Shown here piece after piece: positions 19,025-27,550 of a stretch of DNA of 64,000 nt. Under the pieces are notes generated by a model. The model searched no databases and was not told the DNA's origin. It saw only the letters and a list, made by a program, of their open reading frames with translations. The stretch comes from Ornithinibacillus caprae (GTDB lineage Bacteria > Bacillota > Bacilli > Bacillales > Amphibacillaceae). The stretch spans positions 124,001 through 188,000 of the forward strand of contig NZ_WOCA01000001.1 of NCBI RefSeq assembly GCF_009728145.1. Reading direction: 5' to 3'. Made by a program: the position numbers and the translations under genes. Every line of letters begins with the position of its first letter. Positions within the stretch are counted from its first letter, which is position 1.

Positions 19025-19915
19025 TTAAGGCACAAAAACTTGAATGTGATGCGGTAGAACTACAAATTCCATATTGTCTACATCAACTTGATCACCATCT
19101 AGATTTACAATTACGTTTTCAGAAGTGGAAAAAGACCCTGATTTAATCTTGTAATAGTTTAATGGTGCAACCGTTTCCGTAAGGTGAAGCATTTTAGCAA
19201 ATAAAGCAAAAAACAAACGTATTCGATTCGTTTTTTTGCACGTTAGAAGGTGGAAATAGCCGTTATCCAAAGGTGTTGTATTAGTAATTAGGCTTTCTAA
19301 TGGTCCAACAGAATTCCCATTCATAATAATAAAATTAGAAAGATCCGATAGTTCCTTCTTGGGTGTAACACGAATGGATATCTTGTTGGATTGTTTTCCA
19401 TGTAATATAGCTTTTATAAAGTAAAGGCAATAAGCAAATTCACCAAAATAAGTTTTTAAAACGGTAGGAGTTTTATAGGTTATATCCGTTAACCAGCCCC
19501 CGGCAGCAATATTTGCAAAATAACGATTGCCAAATTTTCCGATATCTACTTTCTTCGTTTTTCCTTTTTTAATAATGGATAATACTTCCATCAGGTTAGA
19601 TGGCATTCCGATAAATTTAGCGAATTCATTACTTGTACCAAATGGGAAAATTCCTAAAGTTGGTCTATAATTCTGTTCTGCCAAACACTGAAGTGTACTT
19701 TTTATAGTACCATCTCCGCCAGCAATAAAGATGGCATCCCAATGGTCTTTACATGCTTCTTGAATGGCTTCTTCATTTTCCTTCCATTCGTTGGAAGAGT
19801 TAACGGTAACTTTATAACCGATTTCTTTCAGTTTTACTAATAGAATTTCAGTATATTTATGATTTCTCTTTTTTCCTGAAACGGGATTGTAAATCATTAA
19901 AGCTAGTTTTCCCAT
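19025..19915 (-). CDS. diacylglycerol/lipid kinase family protein (DagK-like), copy 2
   Basis: This 296-residue paralogue of the next gene carries NPVSGKKR (10-17), GGDGT at 66-70 and GIFPFGTSNEFA in place of the usual GTGNDFA. In the C-terminal domain it has NLDGDQ. It keeps the kinase loop, but its second nucleotide/substrate loop is diverged (SNEF rather than GNDF) compared with copy 1, so the two probably differ in substrate. GAGG lies five bases before the ATG. The pair forms a short minus-strand operon with this gene first. Confidence 0.87.
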   Translation of the reverse strand: MGKLALMIYNPVSGKKRNHKYTEILLVKLKEIGYKVTVNSSNEWKENEEAIQEACKDHWDAIFIAGGDGTIKSTLQCLAEQNYRPTLGIFPFGTSNEFAKFIGMPSNLMEVLSIIKKGKTKKVDIGKFGNRYFANIAAGGWLTDITYKTPTVLKTYFGEFAYCLYFIKAILHGKQSNKISIRVTPKKELSDLSNFIIMNGNSVGPLESLITNTTPLDNGYFHLLTCKKTNRIRLFFALFAKMLHLTETVAPLNYYKIKSGSFSTSENVIVNLDGDQVDVDNMEFVVLPHHIQVFVP

Positions 19916-20194
19916 ATTAATACCTCTTCATTGTATCTATTATGCCTCTATTTTTGTTCCGAGTCCCTGATTCGACTCATGTGATTAGGGAGGAGTAGGT
20001 AGAGGATGTATGTAAATGACTTACATTGATTTCTGGTCCTATAATTAAAGGTTTAATGATTTCTCCATTTCTAGACCTTCTTCCATTGGAGGAGATTCCA
20101 CAAATTGTAAAAGAATTGAAATCTCACTGGTATATTATTAACCATTTTTGTGAATTTTAATTACTGAGTGTTCAGAAAGGAGAATTTTATACAT

Positions 20195-20353
20195 ATGATT
20201 CCATTATTTAAGGGTATTGTAAGCAGTATGGTTCAATTGATTGAAGCGTTAGTTGAATTTGATTATGAAGAGGCCCTAAAAGAAGAAGCTAAAGAAACAG
20301 AACAAGGTGATTCCGCTTTTTATAATGAAGAACACCCATACATCAATGATTAA
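20195..20353 (+). CDS. small acidic protein of unknown function
   Basis: The protein has 52 residues starting MIPLFKGIVSSMVQLIEALVEFDYEEAL and ending in a very acidic, glutamate-rich tail. The first half could form an amphipathic or membrane-associating helix. The ATG at 20195 has AAGGAG 13 bases upstream, which is a little far; a GTG at 20168 would instead place that ribosome site inside the gene. It lies 110 bases before the dehydrogenase gene and could share its transcript. No family recognised. Confidence 0.45.
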   Translation: MIPLFKGIVSSMVQLIEALVEFDYEEALKEEAKETEQGDSAFYNEEHPYIND

Positions 20354-20463
20354 TTATGAAGGCGTTTTCTCTTTTCTGCATATTTACAAATACATGATGA
20401 ATAATTAGAAGCTCATTTGGATAGGATGGTTTCTAAATAATATAAAGGGATAGGTGTTATAGA

Positions 20464-21687
20464 TTGAAAGAATTACAATTCGATTATAAGCTGCCACGCT
20501 ATGTCTTTAGTAAAGCTGCAGGAAGATTTATGCGTTCACAATATTGGAATTCTAACCTGTCTTGCCTGAGGTTTAGAGAAGGTCCTGAACCAGAACTCCC
20601 CAATGAGGACTGGATAAAGGTAAAAGTTAAATATGGAGGTATTTGCGGAAGCGACTTAAATCTAATATTCCTCCATGATAGCCCAGCCATTTCTACCTAT
20701 GCTTCATTTCCTTTTACAATCGGACATGAAATTGTAGGTGAAATTTCGGAAACGGGAAAAAAAGTGAATGGGTTTTATACAGGTGAACGTGTAGTAATTG
20801 ATCCGATTCTTTCTTGTGAACCAAGAGGATTTTCCGAGCTATGTCCTGCTTGTCGTCAAGGAAACTTTAGCTTGTGTCTACATAAGACTGAAGGGTCGAT
20901 TGCACCAGGTTTATTAATCGGATCATGCCGTGATACTGGCGGTGGATGGAGTTCCTATGTGGTTGCCCATAAAAGTCAGGTGTTAAAACTTCCAGATAAA
21001 GTAGAAGATTTAAATGGAGCAATGGTCGAACCATTTAGCTGTGCTTTGCATAGTGTTTTGCAGAATCCACCTTCTAGGGATGATACGGTTTTAGTAATTG
21101 GCGGAGGGGTTATCGGGATTTGTGTTATAGCAGCTATGCGTGCGCTTGATTTAGATTGTAAGATTGTTGCCTTAGTTAAACATGAAGTTCAGGGCCGTTT
21201 TGCATCAGATTTTGGTGCGGATGAGATTATTTTTTTGAGGAATGAAGCGTATACACAGGAATTGGCCAAGTCCCTGGGAGGAAAAGTTCTAAAGCCAATA
21301 TTTGGTCCGGAAGTAATACAAGGTGGGGCAAATATTGTTTACGAATGTGTAGGAAGAAAACAAAGCATAAATGATGGAATACGTTTTTCCCGGACTGGCG
21401 GGAGGGTTGTACTGGTAGGACTTGCTGGAATCATTGATGGAATTGACTGGTCGATGGTATGGCTTAATGAATTAGACATTAAGGGAAGCTTTGCTTACAG
21501 CACCGAGGATTATCAAGGAAAAAGGGTAAGAACGTTTGATATTGCAATCGAGCTAATGCGTCTTGGAAAAGTTGACCTATCCCCATTGATTACACACAGG
21601 TACGCATTGGAGGATTTTAAAACAGCATTACAAACAGCAGCAAATAAGGGATCGCGAGCAGCAATGAAAGTAGTTTTTCAACCATAA
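20464..21687 (+). CDS. zinc-binding medium-chain alcohol dehydrogenase family protein
   Basis: The protein has 407 residues. The catalytic domain has Cys61 (GGICGSD) and GHE at 87-89 for the catalytic zinc, and four cysteines for the structural zinc (C118, C127, C130, C138). The spacing is wider than the usual lobe because of the inserted EPRGFSEL. The Rossmann domain has VIGGGVIG near residue 215. It is longer than typical (about 340-350) because of a ~45-residue N-terminal extension and the lobe insertion. It would oxidise an alcohol or sugar alcohol with NAD(P); the substrate is not evident. The TTG start has AGGTG seven bases upstream. It is followed 35 bases later by a class II aldolase gene, suggesting a two-step pathway on a polyol or sugar. 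Confidence 0.82.
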   Translation: MKELQFDYKLPRYVFSKAAGRFMRSQYWNSNLSCLRFREGPEPELPNEDWIKVKVKYGGICGSDLNLIFLHDSPAISTYASFPFTIGHEIVGEISETGKKVNGFYTGERVVIDPILSCEPRGFSELCPACRQGNFSLCLHKTEGSIAPGLLIGSCRDTGGGWSSYVVAHKSQVLKLPDKVEDLNGAMVEPFSCALHSVLQNPPSRDDTVLVIGGGVIGICVIAAMRALDLDCKIVALVKHEVQGRFASDFGADEIIFLRNEAYTQELAKSLGGKVLKPIFGPEVIQGGANIVYECVGRKQSINDGIRFSRTGGRVVLVGLAGIIDGIDWSMVWLNELDIKGSFAYSTEDYQGKRVRTFDIAIELMRLGKVDLSPLITHRYALEDFKTALQTAANKGSRAAMKVVFQP

Positions 21688-21722
21688 CTTAGTGAACACT
21701 TAAAGCAAAGGAGGAATGAATT

Positions 21723-22826
21723 TTGCAAAATTTCACAGTAACAGGAGACATAAAAACTTCTTTTCTATCATGGTTTACCGAAGGTTTAAAGGGAAAATTC
21801 TCGGATGAAGGATATGAATATTGCGAGGAGCCTGTTGATAATATTAGAGTGGTATTTAACATTCTTGATCAGGAGAAACCACGTCCATTTCGCCGAAAAG
21901 CACAAGCAACCTTTGTTGTATCGATAATTGAGAGAAATTTGGAGAAAGGGGTGAAGAATCCTGCCAATACCTTTGAATCCGCTTATCCTTATTTAATAAG
22001 ATCCTTGTCCAATCATTTAATTTATATTTTACATAATCGAGATCAAACCTATCTATATTTTGTTACACCGGAACAAGGTTTTTATAAACTAGAGTATGAA
22101 GAAGGGGAAACGGATTCTTTCTTCGAAAAAGTATTCAATAGATTAGAGCCGGTTGCTTCTTCTCAGCTAATTATCAATAATGAATTTACCGATGATTTAC
22201 CTAAAAAATTATGGAGTGGAAATCATCTAACAGAAAAAATGTACTTATCCGGCAAGAGGCTGGATGAAATGAATTTACTTCCTGCACCATTTCCATTGGA
22301 AAATTATTTGACTTCCCGTGATATGAGGCAGTTGAAAAAGTTATATGGTATTGGTGGTTTGAGTTACGGAAATATGAGTAGCAGAGAAGATGAGAAAAAT
22401 TTCTGGATGAGCGCAAGTGGTGTCAACAAAGCAAATATGCGGAAAATTGGACAAGATATCCTTTATATAACTGGGTTTAATGAGGGAAGCAATGCGATGA
22501 AGATCAGTGTACCACCTGAAATAACACCTAAAAGAGCATCAGTGGACGCTATTGAACATTGGATGATTTATAAGGAACATCCAGACGTAGGGGCGATTGT
22601 TCATATACATGCTTGGATGGACGGCATTGAGGCAACAGAGATTAATTATCCCTGTGGTACCATTCAACTAGCCGAGAACGTGTCAGATTTAGTTCGAAAT
22701 TCACCTGATCCTTCAAGAGCAGTCATTGGGTTGAAAAATCATGGTTTAACAATTACAGGACATGATTTGGATGATATCTTTGAACGAATAGAAGGAAAAG
22801 TTGTACCGCAAGTTCCGATGTCTTAA
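21723..22826 (+). CDS. class II aldolase/adducin domain protein with an unknown N-terminal domain
   Basis: The protein has 367 residues. Residues ~195-360 form a class II aldolase/adducin domain: GGLSYGNMSSR (211-221), SASGVNKANM (230-239), the zinc-ligand pair HIH at 294-296 and KNHG at 338-341. This fold includes fuculose- and rhamnulose-phosphate aldolases and related epimerases. The first ~190 residues are a separate region that I do not recognise; it contains the VVFNILDQEKPRPFRRKAQ segment and could be a regulatory or partner domain. The TTG start is preceded by AAGGAGG. It is in operon with the zinc dehydrogenase and probably acts on its product. The aldolase ends early (only ~25 residues after KNHG), shorter than usual. 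Confidence 0.72.
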   Translation: MQNFTVTGDIKTSFLSWFTEGLKGKFSDEGYEYCEEPVDNIRVVFNILDQEKPRPFRRKAQATFVVSIIERNLEKGVKNPANTFESAYPYLIRSLSNHLIYILHNRDQTYLYFVTPEQGFYKLEYEEGETDSFFEKVFNRLEPVASSQLIINNEFTDDLPKKLWSGNHLTEKMYLSGKRLDEMNLLPAPFPLENYLTSRDMRQLKKLYGIGGLSYGNMSSREDEKNFWMSASGVNKANMRKIGQDILYITGFNEGSNAMKISVPPEITPKRASVDAIEHWMIYKEHPDVGAIVHIHAWMDGIEATEINYPCGTIQLAENVSDLVRNSPDPSRAVIGLKNHGLTITGHDLDDIFERIEGKVVPQVPMS

Positions 22827-22984
22827 ACTATTAATTTAAAGAGCGTTTGCATCATGTATTAATATAAAGTGCACAGAACGAATCGAATAAAAATTAATAC
22901 TCGTAATGAAGCCATTAAACGTACTGGAGTTATCTTACAGACGAATACAACAACTAAATCTTAGTAGAAATTAGTATAAGATTC

Positions 22985-23044
22985 ACTCGCTATTTCCTCT
23001 CTTTTAATTAGCCACTATGAAAAAGGTTTTAGGATATAGCGAGT
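22985..23044 (+). terminator. possible long-loop hairpin
   Basis: ACTCGCTAT (22985-22993) pairs with ATAGCGAGT (23036-23044), 9 bp with a 42-nt loop. It could end the dehydrogenase-aldolase transcript, but no T-run follows; low support. Confidence 0.25.
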
Positions 23045-23069
23045 TTCTTCATGCTTCTTATTATAGATT

Positions 23070-23131
23070 TTAAGAGCGAGAAAGCCCATTTCTTTAGATG
23101 TGAGATGAATCGCCCTTTTTTGGTATTTAAA
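23070..23131 (+). mobile_element. possible IS200/IS605-type right-end remnant
   Basis: The stretch GAGAAAGCCCATTTC TTTAG ATGTGAGATGAATCGCC resembles the 3' hairpin end of IS605/IS1341-type elements (a GAAGCCC...GGG hairpin around TTTAG followed by ATGAATCGCC). The stem has decayed. It lies upstream of, not downstream of, the tnpB remnant, so it either belongs to a second lost element or was rearranged. Confidence 0.35.
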
Positions 23132-23191
23132 GTCAAAAAAGGGGATCGGGACATATGTTAACGGTTAGAATTAATGAAAATGACCAAAAAT

Positions 23192-23452
23192 CGAAAAACC
23201 CAAAACGGTAACTCATAGTCGTTATGAGTGCCCAAAAGCTCATCGGAAAACCCAAAACGGTAACTCATAGTCGTTATGAGTGCCCAAAAGCTCATCGGAA
23301 AACCCAAAACGGTAACTCATAGTCGTTATGAGTGCCCAAAAGCTCATCGGAAAACCCAAAACGGTAACTCATAGTCGTTATGAGTGCCCAAAAGCTCATC
23401 AAGAAACCCAAAATGGTAACTCAACAGAGTTATGAGCTCCACAAAAGCCCAT
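23192..23452 (+). repeat. tandem array of five 52-bp repeats
   Basis: Copies begin at 23192, 23244, 23296, 23348 and 23400. Copies 2-4 are identical, copy 1 differs at one base near its start, and copy 5 is diverged and 53 bp long. Each unit holds a short hairpin, ACTCATA-GTCGT-TATGAGT; in copy 5 this is replaced by AACTC-AACA-GAGTT. The 52-bp unit length shifts frame and gives stops, so it is not coding. Copy 5 runs directly into the tnpB remnant, so the array probably arose by tandem amplification at the edge of a decayed insertion sequence. Confidence 0.92.
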
Positions 23453-23720
23453 CGAAAAAGTATTAGAGAGAAAAATCAAACAAGGACAACCAATGTATAT
23501 AAAAAACGGGATAAAGGGTTCTATCTCTTTTGATGTGAAAGAACTAAAAGTAGAATCTACGACGACGTTGATGAGAAAGTGCATCGTCAAATTGTAAGTG
23601 TCGCTCAAACGAACGGTGTCGGTTTGATTCGAATGGAAGATTTGGCTATATTAGACATAAAGCCAAATCGAGAAAAGAAGCAGGACGTAATCTACATAAT
23701 AGCTTTGTTAATCTTAATCG
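23453..23720 (+). pseudogene. degenerate IS200/IS605-family tnpB remnant
   Basis: Translating across frames gives a TnpB-like track: KVLERKIKQGQPMYIKNGIKG and SISFDVKELKVEST, then after a frameshift near 23560 DEKVHRQIVSVAQTNGVG and LIRMEDLA, then after another shift near 23665 AKSRKEAGRNLHNSF. The (I/L)RMEDLA and GRNLH blocks are characteristic of the RuvC-like part of IS1341/IS605 TnpB. The frame is broken at least twice and stops before the C-terminal zinc ribbon, so no functional protein is made. The identification is by motif memory, not by search. Confidence 0.65.
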
Positions 23721-23725
23721 ATTAT

Positions 23726-23770
23726 AAAAAAGCATTTAAATTTACCTTTAGTAATTTTAAATGCTTTTTT
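23726..23770. terminator. bidirectional terminator after rnhC
   Basis: AAAAAAGCATTTAAA (23726-23740) pairs perfectly with TTTAAATGCTTTTTT (23756-23770). It lies 12 bases past the rnhC stop and serves the minus strand, and can also stop read-through from the insertion-sequence remains. Confidence 0.85.
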
Positions 23771-23781
23771 CGTAATTGCTC

Positions 23782-24711
23782 TTATAAATAGGCTTTTGCT
23801 TTATTGGTATTGGCAAAGTGTATTTTCGCACAATGCTGCAGTACCGATTCTCCTTGTTCTTTAATAATTTTTGCAATGGTTTTGTCTACAAGCTTTGAAG
23901 CACCCTTTTTCAAAGGTATACCAATCTTTTCAGATAGTTTATCCATTTCATTAACAAAACTTGCTCTAGCTATAATGGATCCTGTAGCAACTGCGATAGA
24001 ATAGCTTTCTGCCTTTGTCATGAAATAGGTTTGATCGTGTAAGGATTGTCGTTCGGTTGCAATATGTTTTTTATATACACTTGGATCACAAAATTGATCA
24101 ATTAGGATCCCGTCCAACTGTTCGTTGCCAATCTTTTTTAAGAGGTTAGAAATGGCATGGTGATGTAACATTGCTTTCATTTTCCCTTGAGACCAGCCTT
24201 TTTTTTGAAGTGTATTATATTTTTCATTATGAAGGACAAGCAGGGAATATGGAATTTTTCGTTTCACGATTTCCTTCGATAACTCAGTAATTGTATCATC
24301 TGTTAAGTTTTTAGAGTCTTTAACACCTAATTGTTTAAGCAATGGTATATCCTCAGCTTTTACATATGCACAAGCTACTGTAATTGGTCCGAAATAATCC
24401 CCAGTTCCAGCTTCATCAGAACCAATGTGAGAGTTTGTAAACAATGATTGAGGTGGGGAGTAGGCCGAATTAGTTTTCACTGGTGCTATAGATTTGTTAC
24501 TTTTAACCTGATCTTCTACCCATTTTATCGCTTCTACTTCTGGTGAACTTCCTTGAAATAGTACTTTTCCGGATTTATAAGCAGTTATAACTGCATTTGT
24601 AGTTTTTGCCCGGAATATTGCACCTTGTGGTACGTTCGTTAATGATTTATGATAATATTGTTTCATAGCTTCTATTGTTTCGGTGGATAATTTGTAAACA
24701 GTTTGTGGCAT
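23782..24711 (-). CDS. rnhC: ribonuclease HIII
   Basis: The protein has 309 residues and removes RNA from RNA-DNA hybrids, including R-loops, in Firmicutes that carry RNase HIII. The N-terminal TBP-like hybrid-binding domain is at about 1-85. The catalytic type 2 RNase H domain begins with SDEAGTGDYFGP at 98-109 (Asp99, Glu100), followed by GVKDSKNLTD and the later acidic residues around ILIDQFCD. The SDEAGTGD form, rather than GxDE(A/V)GRG, marks HIII rather than HII. It is divergent from zapA, the same arrangement as in B. subtilis. Confidence 0.96.
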   Translation of the reverse strand: MPQTVYKLSTETIEAMKQYYHKSLTNVPQGAIFRAKTTNAVITAYKSGKVLFQGSSPEVEAIKWVEDQVKSNKSIAPVKTNSAYSPPQSLFTNSHIGSDEAGTGDYFGPITVACAYVKAEDIPLLKQLGVKDSKNLTDDTITELSKEIVKRKIPYSLLVLHNEKYNTLQKKGWSQGKMKAMLHHHAISNLLKKIGNEQLDGILIDQFCDPSVYKKHIATERQSLHDQTYFMTKAESYSIAVATGSIIARASFVNEMDKLSEKIGIPLKKGASKLVDKTIAKIIKEQGESVLQHCAKIHFANTNKAKAYL

Positions 24712-24856
24712 CTTATCTCTCCAATCATTTGTATATATAGACTATAGCAAACTAGTCAAAATAAATGAAATGTTATAATTTTAAATAAGAACAGTTTCCT
24801 TAATGCGTATCTTCGTGTTAAGATGAAGTGAAGAATTTTTATGGGAGGCTATCTGC

Positions 24857-25117
24857 GTGACCCAGGATGATAAAACACGATTAACCGTTGATATACATAA
24901 TAGATCTTATACCATTGTTGGAACTGAATCTGCAAGCCATGTTCGGATGGTTGCAAGTTTAGTCGATCAAAAGATGCGAGAAATACAAGAGAATAACCCT
25001 CAGCTGGACACAGCAAGTCTTGCTGTTTTAACTGCTGTTAATTCCATGAATGATTACTTAAAGTTAAAAGAAGACTATGCAACATTGCTAGGGTCATTAA
25101 AAAAGAAAGAGGAATAA
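24857..25117 (+). CDS. zapA: cell division protein ZapA
   Basis: The protein has 86 residues and bundles FtsZ filaments at the division ring. It shows the small N-terminal globular part (RLTVDIHNRSYTIVGTESASHVRMVASLVDQKM) and a C-terminal helix that forms a coiled coil, with the family's usual length (85 in B. subtilis). The start is a GTG behind GGGAGG, seven bases away. It is followed by the cvpA-like gene with a 6-base gap, so the two are co-transcribed. Confidence 0.93.
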   Translation: MTQDDKTRLTVDIHNRSYTIVGTESASHVRMVASLVDQKMREIQENNPQLDTASLAVLTAVNSMNDYLKLKEDYATLLGSLKKKEE

Positions 25118-25123
25118 ATAGGC

Positions 25124-25666
25124 ATGATAGATTTAATACTACTATTACTTTTGGTTTTTGGCTTTTTAATAGGGTTAAAGCGAGGATTAATCTTACAAGC
25201 AGTTCATTTAATTGGTTACATCGTTTCGTTTATTGTTGCTGCCACATATTATGATGATCTAGCATCAAAGCTATCTTTATGGATTCCTTATCCAGAATTA
25301 CCAGATGAAAGTTTATGGGCGGATTTTATTCAGGCTTTGCCATTAGAAAATGCTTTTTATAATGCCATTTCATTTGCAATAATATTTTTTGCAGTTAAAA
25401 TACTACTTCAAATAATAGCGTCTATGCTAGATTTTGTAGCTTCTTTACCTATATTGAATTCTATTAATAAAATTTTAGGTGCTATATTAGGATTTTTAGA
25501 GATTTACCTCATTATATTTATTATATTATACATTTTGGCATTAACTCCGTTAACTGGGATACAAGAGTGGATTAATGACTCTTCGGTTGCAATGTTTATT
25601 GTTGAAAACACACCATATTTTTCAGAGAAAATAAAGACGTTATGGTCCATTGACCAATATATTTAA
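25124..25666 (+). CDS. yshB: CvpA family membrane protein (YshB)
   Basis: This 180-residue integral membrane protein has four hydrophobic segments (about 1-20, 25-45, 83-110 and 118-145). The N-terminal MIDLILLLLLVFGFLIGLKRGL is the CvpA hallmark. The family is named after colicin V production in E. coli, and its role in Firmicutes is not established. It is second in the zapA operon. The frame is complete. Confidence 0.88.
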   Translation: MIDLILLLLLVFGFLIGLKRGLILQAVHLIGYIVSFIVAATYYDDLASKLSLWIPYPELPDESLWADFIQALPLENAFYNAISFAIIFFAVKILLQIIASMLDFVASLPILNSINKILGAILGFLEIYLIIFIILYILALTPLTGIQEWINDSSVAMFIVENTPYFSEKIKTLWSIDQYI

Positions 25667-25680
25667 TAGACATAAATATG

Positions 25681-25756
25681 GAGACTAATTCAAAGTATTA
25701 GGGCTTATGTTGTATGGTCATGTACAATAAGTATAATCCTATAATGAATTAGTCTC
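25681..25756 (+). terminator. long hairpin after the zapA operon
   Basis: GAGACTAATTCA (25681-25692) pairs perfectly with TGAATTAGTCTC (25745-25756), with a 52-nt loop that can fold further (CTTAT..TTGTA with TACAATAAG). It is followed by TCTTTATG. It probably ends zapA-yshB, or acts in the polX leader. Confidence 0.6.
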
Positions 25757-25795
25757 TCTTTATGTTGAGAGATTTAAAAAAGCAGGTGATTAGAA

Positions 25796-27517
25796 TTGTC
25801 ATTGAATAAAAAAGATGTGATTAAACTATTAGAAAAGATTTCCATATATTTGGAGCTAAAAGGAGAGAATCCTTTTAAAATATCAGCATACCGTAAAGCT
25901 GCTCAAGCACTAGAACGAGATGATCGATCGTTAGCGGATATCGATGACTTTACAAAGATAAAAGGAATCGGAAAGGGAACTAGTCAAGTAATCGAGGAAT
26001 ATATAGATAACGAAACTTCTGTAACACTATCACAGTTAGAGAAAGAAGTACCTGGTGGTTTAATCCCACTTCTAGACGTACCAGGTCTTGGAGGTAAAAA
26101 ATTGGCCAAATTATATCAGGAACTGGAAGTTGTGGATGCCGATTCACTAAAGGATGCATTAAAAAACGGCAAGGTTGAAAGCTTGGCGGGTTTTGGTAAA
26201 AAATCTGCCGAGAAAATATTAGCTTCGCTTGAGGAAGCTGGTTCACGGCCAGAACGATTACCTATTGCCCTAATGCTTCCAATAACAGAAAAAATCGAAG
26301 CTTTTCTGTCAAATATCTCTGAAATCAAGCGGTTTTCCAGGGCAGGTAGTATTCGGAGAATGAAAGAAACCATTAAAGATATTGATTTTATTATTGCCAC
26401 TGATCAGCCAGAAAAGGTTCGTGAGACTTTACTAACGATAGAAAACTTAAAAGAGGTCATTGCAAAAGGTGATACCAAGGTTTCTATTACACTCGATGAT
26501 GTGTACGATATTAATATTGATTTTAGATTAGTAACCGAAGATGAGTTTGTAACAACACTGCATCATTTCACGGGATCCAAAGATCATAATGTTGCTCTGA
26601 GGCAGTTAGCCAAATCCCGTGGGGAAAAGATTAGTGAATATGGAATTGAAAAAGAAGAAACAAACGAATTGTTAACATTTAAGTCAGAAGAAGAATTCTT
26701 TAATCACTTTGGATTAACTTATATACCGCCTGAAATTAGAGAAGATAGTGGTGAGATAGACGCTTTTCGCGAACAAGTACCATTAATTAAACTCACGGAT
26801 ATTCGTGGAGATTTACACATGCACACAACGTGGAGTGACGGTGCACAATCTTTAGAAGAGATGGTTCTGCAGGCACGAAGTAAAGGATATACGTACATGG
26901 CCATTACAGACCATTCAAAATATCTGCGGGTAGCAAATGGACTTGATGAAACAAGGTTATTAAAACAACGTGAAGAAATTCAACAATTAAATGATAAATA
27001 TGATGATATTCATATTTTTGCTGGAGTCGAAATGGATATCCTTCCAGATGGAACATTAGATTTCTCTAATGAATTCCTTATGGAAATGGATTTTGTGATT
27101 GGGGCTATTCACTCAAGCTTTAATCAGTCGGAGGAACAAATTATGGATCGGTTATATGCTGCACTGGACAACCCTTATATTTCAATGATTGCCCATCCAA
27201 CTGGTCGGCTAATTGGGAGACGTGATGGGTATAAAGTTAACTTGGAAAAGTTAATTGAGAGGGCAAAAAAGACGAACACTGCATTAGAGATTAATGCGAA
27301 TCCAAATCGGTTTGATTTATCTGCTGAATGGGTTCGTGTTGCTCAAGAAGCTGGTGTGAATATTGCCATTAATACAGATGCCCACAGCTATCCAATGCTA
27401 GACCATATGAAATATGGTGTTAGTGTGGCAAGAAAAGGTTGGATTGAGAAGGATACTGTAATAAATACTTGGCCAATGGAGAAACTTTTGGCTTATTTTA
27501 ACCGTAATAAGAAATAA
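25796..27517 (+). CDS. polX: DNA polymerase X family protein with PHP domain (PolX)
   Basis: The protein has 573 residues. Helix-hairpin-helix and polymerase beta-type fingers occupy about 1-150. The palm holds the metal-binding carboxylates D195 and D197 (KDIDF) and D242. A C-terminal PHP domain (about 335-570) carries HMH at 341-343 and further His/Asp ligands (TDHS, GVEMDI, NTDAHSY). In B. subtilis PolX the PHP domain provides 3'-5' exonuclease and AP-endonuclease activity for gap filling in base-excision repair. The TTG start follows GCAGGTG. The gene precedes mutS2, matching B. subtilis yshC-mutSB. Confidence 0.96.
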   Translation: MSLNKKDVIKLLEKISIYLELKGENPFKISAYRKAAQALERDDRSLADIDDFTKIKGIGKGTSQVIEEYIDNETSVTLSQLEKEVPGGLIPLLDVPGLGGKKLAKLYQELEVVDADSLKDALKNGKVESLAGFGKKSAEKILASLEEAGSRPERLPIALMLPITEKIEAFLSNISEIKRFSRAGSIRRMKETIKDIDFIIATDQPEKVRETLLTIENLKEVIAKGDTKVSITLDDVYDINIDFRLVTEDEFVTTLHHFTGSKDHNVALRQLAKSRGEKISEYGIEKEETNELLTFKSEEEFFNHFGLTYIPPEIREDSGEIDAFREQVPLIKLTDIRGDLHMHTTWSDGAQSLEEMVLQARSKGYTYMAITDHSKYLRVANGLDETRLLKQREEIQQLNDKYDDIHIFAGVEMDILPDGTLDFSNEFLMEMDFVIGAIHSSFNQSEEQIMDRLYAALDNPYISMIAHPTGRLIGRRDGYKVNLEKLIERAKKTNTALEINANPNRFDLSAEWVRVAQEAGVNIAINTDAHSYPMLDHMKYGVSVARKGWIEKDTVINTWPMEKLLAYFNRNKK

Positions 27518-27550
27518 GTAGGGATGATCAACTAGAAAAGGAGTAAGCAA

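Noticed and set aside
23192-23452. CRISPR array
   Set aside because: The 52-bp units follow each other without unique spacers, and no cas genes are nearby; it is a tandem repeat.
23579-23791. 70-codon open frame as a real gene
   Set aside because: It holds only part of the TnpB-like track (the DEKVHRQIVSVAQ to RMEDLA part) and then drifts out of frame; it is a fragment of the pseudogene.
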